Below are positions 1 through 8,775 of a DNA stretch of 64,000 nucleotides, piece by piece (position 1 is the first letter of the stretch; each line of letters begins with the position of its first letter). The stretch spans positions 372,001 to 436,000 of the forward strand of contig NZ_JACPYU010000003.1 in NCBI RefSeq assembly GCF_016195855.1, read 5' to 3'. Source of the DNA: Aquabacterium sp. GTDB lineage: Bacteria > Pseudomonadota > Gammaproteobacteria > Burkholderiales > Burkholderiaceae_C. The position numbers were made by a program, and so were the translations under genes. Below the pieces are notes generated by a model. That model did not search any database. It was not told where the DNA came from and saw nothing but the letters and a program-made list of their open reading frames with translations.

Positions 1-2669
1 GCCTTCTGCAACCACTCTTCCTCGCTTACCCCAGAAAATGACCACTTACGGATGGAAAGTGCATAGTCGCCGGGCTTTAATGATGGCACCTGCTCAGCAT
101 CAATCTCAACACTCACCAGCCCGTGATGCGCTTGGCCTTTGCTTCGTTCGCCAACAAAGCGCACCAATGGATGAAACTGGTGAATGGCCTCCCATCCACG
201 GTTGCCCGACACGGTGATTTTGTTGATGAACCGGCACTGGCGAGGCAAGCCATTCCCCAAGGCTGACATCCCTGTCTGTCCGGTCCTTCGGCAGTATTCG
301 TCAAAGTCTGCGGCCACAGCCGATGGCAACTGGATCGAATACTCATGAGGGCCACCGCTCTGCCCGAACTGGTGCCCTTGCGCTTGCCTCACTAAAAAGT
401 CTTTGACATAGATGATCAGGTCGTCTTCAGTCACACGGCGAGAGACCTCTTGAGCGGCCTTGATGCGCTCCAATACCAAGCCTCCATGGGCCATCATCTG
501 GGCGGCATTTTTCTCCAAACGCTCCTGCTCGATGCGAACGTTTTCCAAGGACTGTCGCGCTGCCTCAATGGCTCGCTCCTCCTCCTCCGATGTCAGGCGA
601 CGCGTCAGAAGCGTGGATTCAAGGTTCTGAATCACTTCGCCAATGATGGGCTCAGGTTCGCCCAAGGCCTGCTCAAATATCTTCAGCCTTGAAAGCAGCC
701 GACTGAAGATGCGTTCGTCAATCGTGCCGCGATACATCAGGTTCCAGATGTGGATGATGTCGGCCTGCTGGCCAAGTCGATCGATACGGCCAATGCGCTG
801 TTCAACGCGCATTGGGTTCCATGGCAGATCGTAGTTGATCAACAGCTTGCTGAACTGCAAGTCGACGCCCTCAGACGCAACCTCCGTCGACACCAAGACC
901 CGGAGATCAGGCTGGTCGCGGAACTGATTGATCAGGTCTTGCTTGGACTCCTGCATGTTGCCCCACAGCAGCAGGGAAGGAATGCCAGCAGCACAGAGCT
1001 TCTCGGTCAGATACTTGGCGGTGACGCGGAAGGAAGTGAACAGAATCACCTTCTCACCTGGGGAGGCCGCAAAGTAGTCGCCCAGAACAGCCTTGAGTCG
1101 ATGTAGCTTTGAGTCGTTAAGCTCAAGCGCCTGGACATCCAGATTTCTGGGGCGATTGGCCTTCAAAAAATCCTTCAAGGATCCACTGACATCTTCGTAT
1201 TCAAAGTCATTGGACTCGGACTCTTCGCTGTCTTCGACATACACGCTGGTCATGTCGTCAACCAACTCGGCCTGATCGCCTAACCATGCTTTGGCAAAGG
1301 CAGCAGGGCAGCTACAAACCTGCCGCTGTGGCGTTGCCAGCAAGAACCCATCTGAAATGCTGTGATGGAAGGCATAGTCACGCGTAACCTCGGTGACATG
1401 CTCATAGAAGGCACGCTCTTCTGCCGTCATGGCGACGATCTCGGCCTTGGGTTCACGCTTGGCCCTTTTCACTTGCACGTCGCGTTTGCGCGTGCGCGTG
1501 ATCACATGTCCGAGCAGGTTGACACGCTCCAGGCCGGCCGCCAGCTCGGAACGATAGGATGGCTCCGCCAGGTCCGCATCTGTAGGCGGCGTGTCTCGCA
1601 ATGCCGCCAGTTGCCGAGACCTTGCCAGCATGTCATGCGCAGCAGCCTCTTGGATGAAACCATTGATTTCTTCAGCCGTTGACCCGATGCGCAACGCCGC
1701 ATCTCTGGCCGCCACCAAAGGCTGGTTTGCTTGAACCATCTCCGCAAAGTTTGACCGGTATTGAAAATGGTCAGGGTCACACAGGCGCAGAAGGTGGAAC
1801 AAATCCTCTCGGTCAGTATTGATGGGAGTGGCAGACAGCAGCACCCGCTGATGCGAAACATCCCGAAGCATCTGCCCCAGTTTGTACGAGGCGCTTTCAG
1901 GATTGCGCATGTAGTGGGCCTCGTCATAGATGACCAAGTCCACCAACGGCTCTTCTTCTGCACAGCCATCCAGCAAGTCCGCGAGCAGATGCCGAGAGCC
2001 CGGTCTTTTCGAAGTGGCGCTGGCGCCAGGCTTCCAGCCACGAGGTGGCCTCAGCGCCTGGTAGCTGGCAATCCATGCCTTGGTCGGACCGAAGGCAGAC
2101 GTGTTCTGAAGCTCACTGGTCAAAGTGGCTGCATCCACCATCTGAGACTCAATGCCAAATCGGTTCAAGAGTTCGTCCCGCCATTTTTCCCTGAGCATGG
2201 CGGGGCAGACGATCAAAAGTCGCCGCATCTCTTCTCGTGCACGCAACTCCGTCCAGATGATGCCGGCCTCGATGGTCTTGCCCAAGCCGACCTCATCCGC
2301 GATCAGGATGCCGCTTGCAGGAGACTCCAGCAATGTCAAAAGCGGTTTGTATTGGTGGGCATAGAAGTCAGTGTTGGTGACGCCCATCGAATAGACCAAG
2401 TTGGCCAACCGCCCCGAGAGATGCACATGGGTCAGGTTGCGCCGCAAGTCTTCAGACCGGCCATACCGACCAGCGTCGATTTGTTGATAGATGTCGCCAT
2501 CACCATCTTCGGCCAGCGCCTCCAGCAGCTCACTGGAGCAATAGTCAGTTGTGCCGTCATGCCATCGAATGGAGTAGTACGGCACCCCATTTCGGGGCCG
2601 CTGATTGCCCGTGGCTGTGCCAACCTTACCTGGGTTGTCCTTGCGGCGAACCTGTGTCCCTTTTTCCAC
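1..2669 (-). CDS. SNF2/HepA-family DEAH helicase, 3' end beyond the window
   Basis: Reading leftwards from a GTG at 2669 there is one uninterrupted frame of 889 codons to the window edge. The N-terminal 50 residues form a small beta-rich segment (VRRKDNPGKVGTATG) like those that precede some bacterial SNF2 proteins. Motif I is DEVGLGKT (123-130), motif II is DEAH (247-250), and motif III is LSATP (276-280). Motif V is VASEGVDL, and motif VI is QRIGRIDRLG (624-633). This is the standard two-lobe SNF2 ATPase layout, followed by a long C-terminal extension that continues off the edge. The GTG is chosen because AGGGAGG lies five bases upstream. Such proteins translocate on double-stranded DNA. 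As first gene of an operon beside an integrase it could be DrmD of a DISARM system or another defence helicase, but its downstream partners are not visible. The family is secure; the system is inference. Confidence 0.85.
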   Translation of the reverse strand, partial: MEKGTQVRRKDNPGKVGTATGNQRPRNGVPYYSIRWHDGTTDYCSSELLEALAEDGDGDIYQQIDAGRYGRSEDLRRNLTHVHLSGRLANLVYSMGVTNTDFYAHQYKPLLTLLESPASGILIADEVGLGKTIEAGIIWTELRAREEMRRLLIVCPAMLREKWRDELLNRFGIESQMVDAATLTSELQNTSAFGPTKAWIASYQALRPPRGWKPGASATSKRPGSRHLLADLLDGCAEEEPLVDLVIYDEAHYMRNPESASYKLGQMLRDVSHQRVLLSATPINTDREDLFHLLRLCDPDHFQYRSNFAEMVQANQPLVAARDAALRIGSTAEEINGFIQEAAAHDMLARSRQLAALRDTPPTDADLAEPSYRSELAAGLERVNLLGHVITRTRKRDVQVKRAKREPKAEIVAMTAEERAFYEHVTEVTRDYAFHHSISDGFLLATPQRQVCSCPAAFAKAWLGDQAELVDDMTSVYVEDSEESESNDFEYEDVSGSLKDFLKANRPRNLDVQALELNDSKLHRLKAVLGDYFAASPGEKVILFTSFRVTAKYLTEKLCAAGIPSLLLWGNMQESKQDLINQFRDQPDLRVLVSTEVASEGVDLQFSKLLINYDLPWNPMRVEQRIGRIDRLGQQADIIHIWNLMYRGTIDERIFSRLLSRLKIFEQALGEPEPIIGEVIQNLESTLLTRRLTSEEEERAIEAARQSLENVRIEQERLEKNAAQMMAHGGLVLERIKAAQEVSRRVTEDDLIIYVKDFLVRQAQGHQFGQSGGPHEYSIQLPSAVAADFDEYCRRTGQTGMSALGNGLPRQCRFINKITVSGNRGWEAIHQFHPLVRFVGERSKGQAHHGLVSVEIDAEQVPSLKPGDYALSIRKWSFSGVSEEEWLQK

Positions 2670-3058
2670 GCATACCTCCCTATGTTCGCCATTAATTCTG
2701 GAGATCTTCCAAAGATGGCAAGAATTTACCGCCTCATGCCTTACATGCATAGACGCGATTTCCACCAGTCGAGTCCATCATCCTGAGCTACCTGCATGAG
2801 CAAGCGCCTGCTTGTTCACGCCAGTCATCCATACGTCTTTGCAAACTGTCCATTTTGAATCATCAAAAGCTCAATATATGAGCCTTTGTGTGCACTAGAA
2901 TTGCCAACAGCAGCCGACTTGTGACGGCTCGCGCGCCCACAAGTGCAAAGCCTTTCTGGCATCACTTCTGAAAGATTCTTTTCTTTTGCACTGCTACTCA
3001 TCGGCAGCGCCGTTTGGTTGTGTGGGCCCGATCAAGCGACGCTGCTTTGGAGCACAGA
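2670..3058. promoter_or_regulatory. Divergent intergenic region with a 15-base palindrome
   Basis: This stretch separates the leftward helicase from the rightward small gene, so it must carry both promoters. It is clearly more AT-rich than its surroundings. A short palindrome, GCTCA-ATATA-TGAGC, lies at 2869-2883 and could be an operator. No good sigma-70 pair could be assigned with confidence, and no gene is seen. Confidence 0.35.
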
Positions 3059-3655
3059 ATGCAAAAGAGCAAAATTGAGCATCGTCTTGAACAGCTTCGG
3101 CGAGATGCCGGCAAGCTTTCCAAGTTGAGTGACCTCACTCACTACACAGCGCTCGATCTGCAGGCACGTAGATTCGGATACGCAGGCTGGGCAGACCTGC
3201 GTCAGAAGTGGCGCAAGGTCCTAGAAGACCAAGCTCCATCGCCAGGCAACCCCCTTGAGCAAGTCGCCTGGGCAACTCGGCAGTTTCTTCGCACATGCGA
3301 CGACAACGATGTTTACTGGCTGTGCCGTGGTGGCAGCTTGTGGGTTTGGGCCAGTGACGTGCGCGCAGGTGACTTGACCGCACTTGACTTTGTTGTGATG
3401 GGCGCCGCGTCAGATTCCGCGACAGTCGAAGAGGCGAAACATCAGCGACTCCTACTGTTGTCGGACTTCGAAAACTTCGACACCCTTTTTGTGTTCGAAG
3501 GTGATACCGACAGCGACGGCAATGAGCTGGAGCCTGAGCCCAACATGCAAATTTGGTATGAGCCGACGGTTGCTCGGACGTGGCTGATTGAGCTGGCTGA
3601 AGAGCACATTGCCGATGGGTTCTACGGCCAGATCGAGCCGATCCTGCCGGCCTAA
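3059..3655 (+). CDS. Hypothetical protein in the integrative element
   Basis: A 198-residue protein that I do not recognise. It begins MQKSKIEHRLEQLRRDAGKL, a charged helical start, followed by a segment (about 27-47, YTALDLQARRFGYAGWADLR) that resembles the short helical 'RLGYPSWAAL'-type motif of some toxin-antitoxin and ankyrin-like proteins. The rest is acidic and soluble, with no signal peptide or membrane segment. The ATG at 3059 has GGAG seven bases upstream; a TTG at 3014 in the same frame would add 15 unconvincing residues. It lies between the helicase and the integrase, transcribed towards the integrase, so it is cargo of the element. Confidence 0.6.
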   Translation: MQKSKIEHRLEQLRRDAGKLSKLSDLTHYTALDLQARRFGYAGWADLRQKWRKVLEDQAPSPGNPLEQVAWATRQFLRTCDDNDVYWLCRGGSLWVWASDVRAGDLTALDFVVMGAASDSATVEEAKHQRLLLLSDFENFDTLFVFEGDTDSDGNELEPEPNMQIWYEPTVARTWLIELAEEHIADGFYGQIEPILPA

Positions 3656-3692
3656 TCTTTTACGAAGCCCTGTGCTTCATTTGCACGCGATG

Positions 3693-3722
3693 ACGGGCTG
3701 CGCTGAAATATGAGCAGCCCGT
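3693..3722. terminator. Hairpin between convergent genes
   Basis: A perfect nine-base stem, ACGGGCTGC and GCAGCCCGT, with a 12-base loop, lies between the ends of the small hypothetical gene and the integrase gene. It has no adjoining T-run, so it is only a possible bidirectional terminator. Confidence 0.4.
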
Positions 3723-3788
3723 ACTGATGTCCTTGCGATTTTTACTCCAGCTCAACGCTGTCATGTGCGGCAATGAGCATCTTTGGGT

Positions 3789-4781
3789 CTAGTCAAGTTT
3801 GGCCGCAAGATCCGACGCATTCAAATGCGTGTATCGCTTCAACATCTGCAGGGTCTTGTGCCCCGTGATGCTGGCCACCTCCATCGGGTTCAGCCCCTTC
3901 TCGAACAGACGACTGGTGGCCTCATGCCGCAGGTCGTGAAAGTGGAAGTCAACCAGCCCGGCACGGTCACACGCCCGCATGAAGGCGCGCTTGATGGCCT
4001 CGGTCGTCAGCCCGGGGAACACCGGGCCGGATTTCGTATCTTCTAAAGGCCGCAGCGCAGCCAGCACAGCGCCAGCCTTGCGCGACAAGGGCACAGACCT
4101 GGCCTCACCGTTCTTCGTCAACGGCAGGTGGGCCACGCGGCCCGCCAAATCAACGTGCTGCCAGAGCAGCCCGACGATCTCGCCTTGCCGCATGCCGGAC
4201 TCGATGGCCAGTTCGATCACAGGCAGCAGAAAGGGGTTTCGCGCATCCTCGCAGGCCAACCGAAGCTGAGCCTCTTCCCCCTCTCTGAAACGCCTGTCAC
4301 GGGCCTTTGGCGCGGCTGGACGCCGCACCATGCGCACTGGGTTCTCAGGCAGCTGAATGCTCCACTCCCTGCGCCCGGTTTCAATCACGTGCGCCAGGTG
4401 GTTCAACTCTTTGTTGATGGTGCCGGCTGACACCTCCTTCAGCCGCTCATCACGATACTGGGCGATGTGCTTGCTCGACAACGCGCTCATCTTGAGCGCT
4501 GCCAGGGGCCGCTGACGCAAGGCTTGCAGGCGAGATGCCTCAGGCCCCTTGCCGCGCTTCAATGGCGTCACTTCTTTCAGGTAACGGTCGATCAGATCGC
4601 CAAGGGTGTTTTTCTCCGTCTCGGTGCGGTCTACGAAGGTCCCCTTGTCCATCTCGTTTTCGATGGACCTCGCCCAGGCCTCTGCCTTTGACTTCAGATC
4701 AAACGACTGCGTTTGCTCTGGATAGCCCTTGCGACGGATCTTGGCCCGCCAGTACTGCCCGCGTTTTTCGAAAGTTGCCAT
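3789..4781 (-). CDS. int: Tyrosine recombinase (site-specific integrase)
   Basis: A 330-residue phage-type integrase. An N-terminal arm-binding segment (MATFEKRGQYWRAKIRRKGY) is followed by a SAM-like core-binding domain (about 57-140) and the catalytic domain. The catalytic set is present: R198 (GMRQGE), K223, H282 and R285 (HDLRH), H308 (TGHKT) and Y317 (KRYTHL). It would cut and rejoin DNA at the attachment site of the element. The ATG at 4781 has GAGG upstream; a longer frame to 4880 would run into the tRNA terminator and is less likely. The gene starts about 130 bases from the 3' end of tRNA-Val and points into the element, the usual arrangement for tRNA-borne islands. Confidence 0.93.
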   Translation of the reverse strand: MATFEKRGQYWRAKIRRKGYPEQTQSFDLKSKAEAWARSIENEMDKGTFVDRTETEKNTLGDLIDRYLKEVTPLKRGKGPEASRLQALRQRPLAALKMSALSSKHIAQYRDERLKEVSAGTINKELNHLAHVIETGRREWSIQLPENPVRMVRRPAAPKARDRRFREGEEAQLRLACEDARNPFLLPVIELAIESGMRQGEIVGLLWQHVDLAGRVAHLPLTKNGEARSVPLSRKAGAVLAALRPLEDTKSGPVFPGLTTEAIKRAFMRACDRAGLVDFHFHDLRHEATSRLFEKGLNPMEVASITGHKTLQMLKRYTHLNASDLAAKLD

Positions 4782-4870
4782 CTGCGCCTCATGTAGTGGT
4801 TGAGTGCGAGTGCCAGGCCTGACTGCTGCCCCACTGTCCCAAAATTGTCCCAAATTTTGAAACGGGCAAG

Positions 4871-4902
4871 AAAAAAGCACTTAGCATCGCTGCTAAGTGC
4901 TT
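4871..4902 (-). terminator. Rho-independent terminator of tRNA-Val
   Basis: A perfect stem (AAGCACTTAGCA with TGCTAAGTGCTT, four-base loop, 4875-4902). On the minus strand it is followed by a T-run (the A-run at 4871-4876). It lies directly after the tRNA 3' end and would stop tRNA transcription before the integrase. Confidence 0.85.
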
Positions 4903-4910
4903 GATTTCCT

Positions 4911-4985
4911 TGGTGGGCGGTGCAGGGTTCGAACCTGCGACCCCTGCCGTGTGAAGGCAGTGCTCTACCGCTGAGCTAACCGCCC
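4911..4985 (-). tRNA. tRNA-Val (anticodon CAC)
   Basis: The minus strand folds as a complete tRNA: acceptor stem GGGCGGT, D-arm, anticodon stem CTGCC/GGCAG around the loop TTCACAC (anticodon CAC, valine codon GUG), T-arm GGTTCGAACC, and an encoded CCA end at 4911-4913. Its 3' end faces the integrase gene, so it is the probable attachment site of the integrative element. Confidence 0.95.
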
Positions 4986-5050
4986 GAACTCGTTTCAGAT
5001 GTCTTGTTCGGGTTCGCTGATTAATTTGTCGCAATCAGCGAAGACCATGA

Positions 5051-5776
5051 CTATAGCACAACTTCGATCGACTTCCATAAAGTTTTTCCACCGCTGGCCT
5101 TGTCGATGGCCGCCAACGATTTCTCGAAATCCTCGGCTTCTTCGTCCGAGGGCTTGATCACCGGCAGATCAAAGGCGCTGAAGTCAACGGCCACCACTTC
5201 CTGTGTGCCCTGCCCTTCGCCCCCTTCGGACGCGTCGCTGTCGATCAGCAAGGCATCCTGGCCACGGGTCATGTTGATGTAGACCTCGGCCAGCAACTCC
5301 GCGTCCATCAAGGCGCCGTGCAGGGTTCGGTGGGTGTTGTCCACTTCCAGGCGACGGCACAGGGCGTCCAGCGAGTTGGACTTGCCGGGGAACATCTCGC
5401 GGGCCATGACCAGGCTGTCGACCACGCCGCCCACGTAATCCTTGAACACACCGCGGTTGAGGCGCTTCAACTCGGCGTTGAGGAAGCCCACGTCGAAGCT
5501 CGCGTTGTGGATGATGATCTCGGCATCGCGGCAATACTCGAGGATCTCGTCGACCAATGCGGCGAACACGGGCTTGTCGGCCAGGAACTCGTCGGTCAGG
5601 CCGTGGATCTTGACGGCGTCCTCGTGGTTGGGACGCTCGGGGTTGATGTAGAAGTGCAGGTGCCGGCCGGTGAGGCGGCGGTTGACCATTTCCACACAAC
5701 CGATTTCGATGATGCGGTCGCCTGACTCGGGGCTCAGGCCGGTGGTTTCGGTATCAAGGAAAATCTGACGGGACAT
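5051..5776 (-). CDS. dnaQ: DNA polymerase III epsilon subunit (3'-5' proofreading exonuclease)
   Basis: A 241-residue DEDDh exonuclease, the proofreading subunit of the replicative polymerase. The Exo I motif DTETTG places D8 and E10, Exo II is NASFD (D95), and Exo III is H153-x4-D158. The C-terminal tail (about 185-241) is the less conserved segment that binds the alpha subunit. The start ATG at 5776 (MSRQIFLDTETTG) fits family starts; upstream in-frame codons would add a low-complexity leader. It is the first chromosomal gene beyond tRNA-Val. Length and motifs agree with DnaQ rather than the shorter oligoribonuclease. Confidence 0.95.
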   Translation of the reverse strand: MSRQIFLDTETTGLSPESGDRIIEIGCVEMVNRRLTGRHLHFYINPERPNHEDAVKIHGLTDEFLADKPVFAALVDEILEYCRDAEIIIHNASFDVGFLNAELKRLNRGVFKDYVGGVVDSLVMAREMFPGKSNSLDALCRRLEVDNTHRTLHGALMDAELLAEVYINMTRGQDALLIDSDASEGGEGQGTQEVVAVDFSAFDLPVIKPSDEEAEDFEKSLAAIDKASGGKTLWKSIEVVL

Positions 5777-5846
5777 GCTTGTGCGAGGAAAGCAACGGTG
5801 GCGGCGTACTGTAGCAGCCGCCGCCACCGCCATCTTCAAACACCGA

Positions 5847-6494
5847 TCAGGCTGGTTCCACGCAAGTCAGGCCGTTGACGAACTTGTCCGACGTTGCATT
5901 CATGTTGCCGGTGTTGAGCAGCCAGGCAGCGTCATGCAACTCCCAGCCAGCGGGGCAAGAAAGCGTGCCGGGGCCGCCCGAGCCCTCATCGGGGCGAGCC
6001 AAGGTGTTGATGCCGATGAAGGGTTGCCACTGGAAGCTGCTCAAGTTGAAGTCGGTGCCAGCCACCACGTAGTCAGCTTGCAGCGCGCCCGACAGCAGGA
6101 AGCCCTTGCTGGCAAAGGAATAACCACCACCCAACTCATACATGCCCAGTCGGTTGCCCCCTACCAGGCGCAGGCGCAGCTTGTCAAAAGCGATGCTCTG
6201 CTTGCCAAACGGGAAGGTGGCTTCCACTTTGGCGCCAGCCACCTTGTTGCGCGCATTGGTATGCAGGCTACGCACCCCCACCACCAGCTCGGTGCCTGAG
6301 CCAAAGGCCCAGTTGATGCCGGCATACGCCTGCGTGGTGTCTGCCTCGCCAGTGCCGCCACCAGAGAGCACAGGTGCGGCGCATGACGTTCCACACGGGG
6401 CGGCACCGGCCATCACGGACGGCGCAAACAAACCCGCCGACAGGGCGGCCACGGCCACAGCGAGAGAACGAACGATAAAAGACGACTTCTTCAT
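5847..6494 (-). CDS. Exported hypothetical protein, possibly outer-membrane
   Basis: A 215-residue protein with a clear Sec signal peptide (KKSSF, hydrophobic 8-26, cleavage near AMA-GAAP). The mature part has short alternating hydrophobic strands (ELVVGVRSLHT, LRLRLVGG, GGGYSFASKGFLLSGALQADYV) such as occur in small beta-barrels. It has Cys pairs near the start (PCGTSC) and near the end. AGGAAA lies eight bases before the ATG. It follows the GMC dehydrogenase gene by 30 bases in the same direction and may be co-transcribed. I do not recognise the family. Confidence 0.7.
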   Translation of the reverse strand: MKKSSFIVRSLAVAVAALSAGLFAPSVMAGAAPCGTSCAAPVLSGGGTGEADTTQAYAGINWAFGSGTELVVGVRSLHTNARNKVAGAKVEATFPFGKQSIAFDKLRLRLVGGNRLGMYELGGGYSFASKGFLLSGALQADYVVAGTDFNLSSFQWQPFIGINTLARPDEGSGGPGTLSCPAGWELHDAAWLLNTGNMNATSDKFVNGLTCVEPA

Positions 6495-6524
6495 GATGAA
6501 ATTTCCTGCAAATAAACGCTGGTA

Positions 6525-8186
6525 CTACCCGGCGTGAAGGAAGCGGTCGACTGCCCGCAAGGCCAAGGCCTGAATGGTCAGTGACGGAGACTCCCCTCCT
6601 CCGGAACTTGGAAACGTGCTTCCATCACAAAGTAACAGGTTGTTCCAGCCGTGAATTTGATGCTGCTCATTGCAAACGCTGTCCCGGGGTGACACCCCCG
6701 ATCTGCAGGTACCAAACACATGCGTGGACGCGAAGTCGTCATACGTCCCCATCTCCATGTGCAGGTCGCTGCAACCGGCGGCCTTGAGCACAGCCCGGCA
6801 GGTCTGTGCCATGAAGCGCAGGCGCCTGCAGGCCATCTCGTCCACGTATGAGTGGATACGGGCCAATGGCATGCCATGTTCATCGCGCTCGCTGGGGTGC
6901 AGATCGATGAAGGAACGCGGGTTGGGCAGGCTCTCGCCAATGGCACCGATGGCCAGTGCGTGCCCGAAGCTGCGACGCAGCTGTTGCTTGTGCTGCGCCC
7001 CCCAGCCATCCACCATGCGTGTGGCATAAGCCACCGGGCCCATCAGGTCGGTATCCAGCGTGGCTGAATAAAAACGCGCGCCGCCCACCACATCGGCAAT
7101 GGCATCGGGGCGGTTGTGATCCCAGCAAATGGCATCTGCCGGCAGGCCCTTGTAGCTGGACTGCGGCTCGGGATGCAAGGCCATGGCTGTCCACGACAAG
7201 GTCTCCATGAAGTTGCGGCCGACCAAGCCTTGGTCATTGCCGATGCCTTGCGGCGCCAGTGCCGACCGGTTGGCCAACAGGAGCCGGGGCGTTTCGATGG
7301 CACCTGCAGCCAGGATCACCAAGCGTGCGCGCTCGATGTGCTGGCGGCCCTTGTCATCGACATAACGGACCCCGCGGATGACGCGCTGCTCGCCATGCAA
7401 CAAATCGAGCACGGTCGCACGCGCCCTCACTTCACAGCGGCCAGATTTCAGAGCATGGCGGATGAAGGTCTGATCGACCGAACCCTTGTCACGCCGAGGG
7501 CAGCCACGTGAGCAGCCACCGCAGTAGTTGCATGGTGGGCGCCCGTCATACGCTTGCGACAAAGCCGCGCGGGGATTGGGCGTCCAGCTCAGTCCCAATG
7601 CCGATGCGCCTGCCGCCATGGTGCGAGACGCGCGTGACAAGGGGTGCGCGGGCAAGGGATAGGGCTGGCTGCGCCAACGGTCGCCAGTTTCAACGGGCCC
7701 GGCCACCCCGATCAGGCGCTCGGCCTCGACGTAATAGGGCTCCAGTTCGGCATAGTCAAAAGGCCAGTCGGCTCCGACGCCATGCTGGCTGTGCAACTTC
7801 ATCGCGTGAGGGTTGAGCCGGTGCGCCTCGCCAACGTAATGCAAGGTGCTGCCGCCCACCCCGCGCACATGGCTGTAGCCAATGCGCACGGCGCGCCGGT
7901 CGCCCAGCACCAGGCGCCCGCTTTCGTGGTGCCAGCTGCGCAGGTCGTCCCATTGAGGATCGAGCTGCTGCATCTCGCCGTATCGATGGCGCCCTGCAGA
8001 GCCCGGCTTGACGGGGAAAGGCCGCGCCTCCCAATCGGGCTTGTCCAGGCCGTAGTCCTTGTCCGGATCAAACCAGGGGCCGGCCTCCAGCACCAGCACC
8101 TTGCAACCTTGGCGCGTCAGGCGCCAGGCCGCTGCGGCGCCACCTGCGCCTGCGCCGATGACGATGGCGTCAAATGCCGCGCTCAT
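6525..8186 (-). CDS. GMC-family FAD-dependent oxidoreductase (gluconate/sugar dehydrogenase large subunit type)
   Basis: A 553-residue flavoprotein. The N-terminal Rossmann motif is VIGAGAGGAAAA (11-16 glycine-rich), followed by LEAGPWFDP. The C-terminal GMC signature ends with CDGSTFPSSGGGESP and TIQALALRA. A Cys-rich segment near residues 216-232 (PPCNYCGGCSRGCP) is typical of the gluconate 2-dehydrogenase branch and might hold a metal cluster. The enzyme would oxidise a sugar or polyol, passing electrons to the respiratory chain. The next gene upstream (8193-8747) is the matching small subunit, six bases away. No cytochrome c subunit gene adjoins, so the electron acceptor is open. The substrate cannot be read from sequence. 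Confidence 0.88.
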   Translation of the reverse strand: MSAAFDAIVIGAGAGGAAAAWRLTRQGCKVLVLEAGPWFDPDKDYGLDKPDWEARPFPVKPGSAGRHRYGEMQQLDPQWDDLRSWHHESGRLVLGDRRAVRIGYSHVRGVGGSTLHYVGEAHRLNPHAMKLHSQHGVGADWPFDYAELEPYYVEAERLIGVAGPVETGDRWRSQPYPLPAHPLSRASRTMAAGASALGLSWTPNPRAALSQAYDGRPPCNYCGGCSRGCPRRDKGSVDQTFIRHALKSGRCEVRARATVLDLLHGEQRVIRGVRYVDDKGRQHIERARLVILAAGAIETPRLLLANRSALAPQGIGNDQGLVGRNFMETLSWTAMALHPEPQSSYKGLPADAICWDHNRPDAIADVVGGARFYSATLDTDLMGPVAYATRMVDGWGAQHKQQLRRSFGHALAIGAIGESLPNPRSFIDLHPSERDEHGMPLARIHSYVDEMACRRLRFMAQTCRAVLKAAGCSDLHMEMGTYDDFASTHVFGTCRSGVSPRDSVCNEQHQIHGWNNLLLCDGSTFPSSGGGESPSLTIQALALRAVDRFLHAG

Positions 8187-8192
8187 GGCCGA

Positions 8193-8747
8193 TCAATCCA
8201 GCACATGCCCGATGGGCTGTGGCGGGCGCTGGATGGGCAAGCCCTTCCAGGCGGCAGGCTGGGTGTAATACAGCGTGAAAGCACGGTCGCGCACCAGGTG
8301 AAAGAAGCGCCGCTGAGGGGATTCCCAAGGCGCGGTGGACATCCACTTCACCAGCGCCTCGCGCTCGTCGGGCTGCAAGACGGCAAAGCCCTCACCATAA
8401 CGGTCCATCCAGGCGCAGACAACCTCGATGAGGCGCCGCAAGTCGGCGTCGTCCTGGGCTTGCTGCCAGATGTGGTCGGGCACACGCAAGGCCGAGGCAG
8501 CCGGCGTCAATTCATCGGCGGGGATCAGGTGATCGATGAAGGCGCGCAAGGCAGGCGGCATGTCGGCGCGCCCCTGGCTGACGGGCTTGAGGCGCGTGCG
8601 CTGCACAGCGGCCTTGGCATCGGCCCGCGCTGCCCAGCCCAGCAGCCCCCCTGTCAGCAAAGCCCCCAGGAACCAGCGCCTGCGCAGCTGCGGCAAAGGC
8701 GACAAGGAGGACAAGGACGGCCAGGTGCTGAACGTGCGAACCGACAC
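8193..8747 (-). CDS. Gluconate 2-dehydrogenase subunit 3 family protein
   Basis: A 184-residue protein with an N-terminal twin-arginine-like leader (LRRRWFLGALLTGGLLGW, about 22-40). The helical domain has the family feature FIDHLIPADELTPAA and the C-terminal segment FFHLVRDRAFTLYYTQPAAW. Proteins of this family are small subunits that accompany GMC dehydrogenases and help export the complex, because the large subunit has no signal of its own. It precedes the GMC gene by six bases, so the two are translated from one message. It starts 28 bases after fdx ends. Confidence 0.85.
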   Translation of the reverse strand: MSVRTFSTWPSLSSLSPLPQLRRRWFLGALLTGGLLGWAARADAKAAVQRTRLKPVSQGRADMPPALRAFIDHLIPADELTPAASALRVPDHIWQQAQDDADLRRLIEVVCAWMDRYGEGFAVLQPDEREALVKWMSTAPWESPQRRFFHLVRDRAFTLYYTQPAAWKGLPIQRPPQPIGHVLD

Positions 8748-8775
8748 GATGCCGCCTTTGCTTGCCCGCCGGAAC

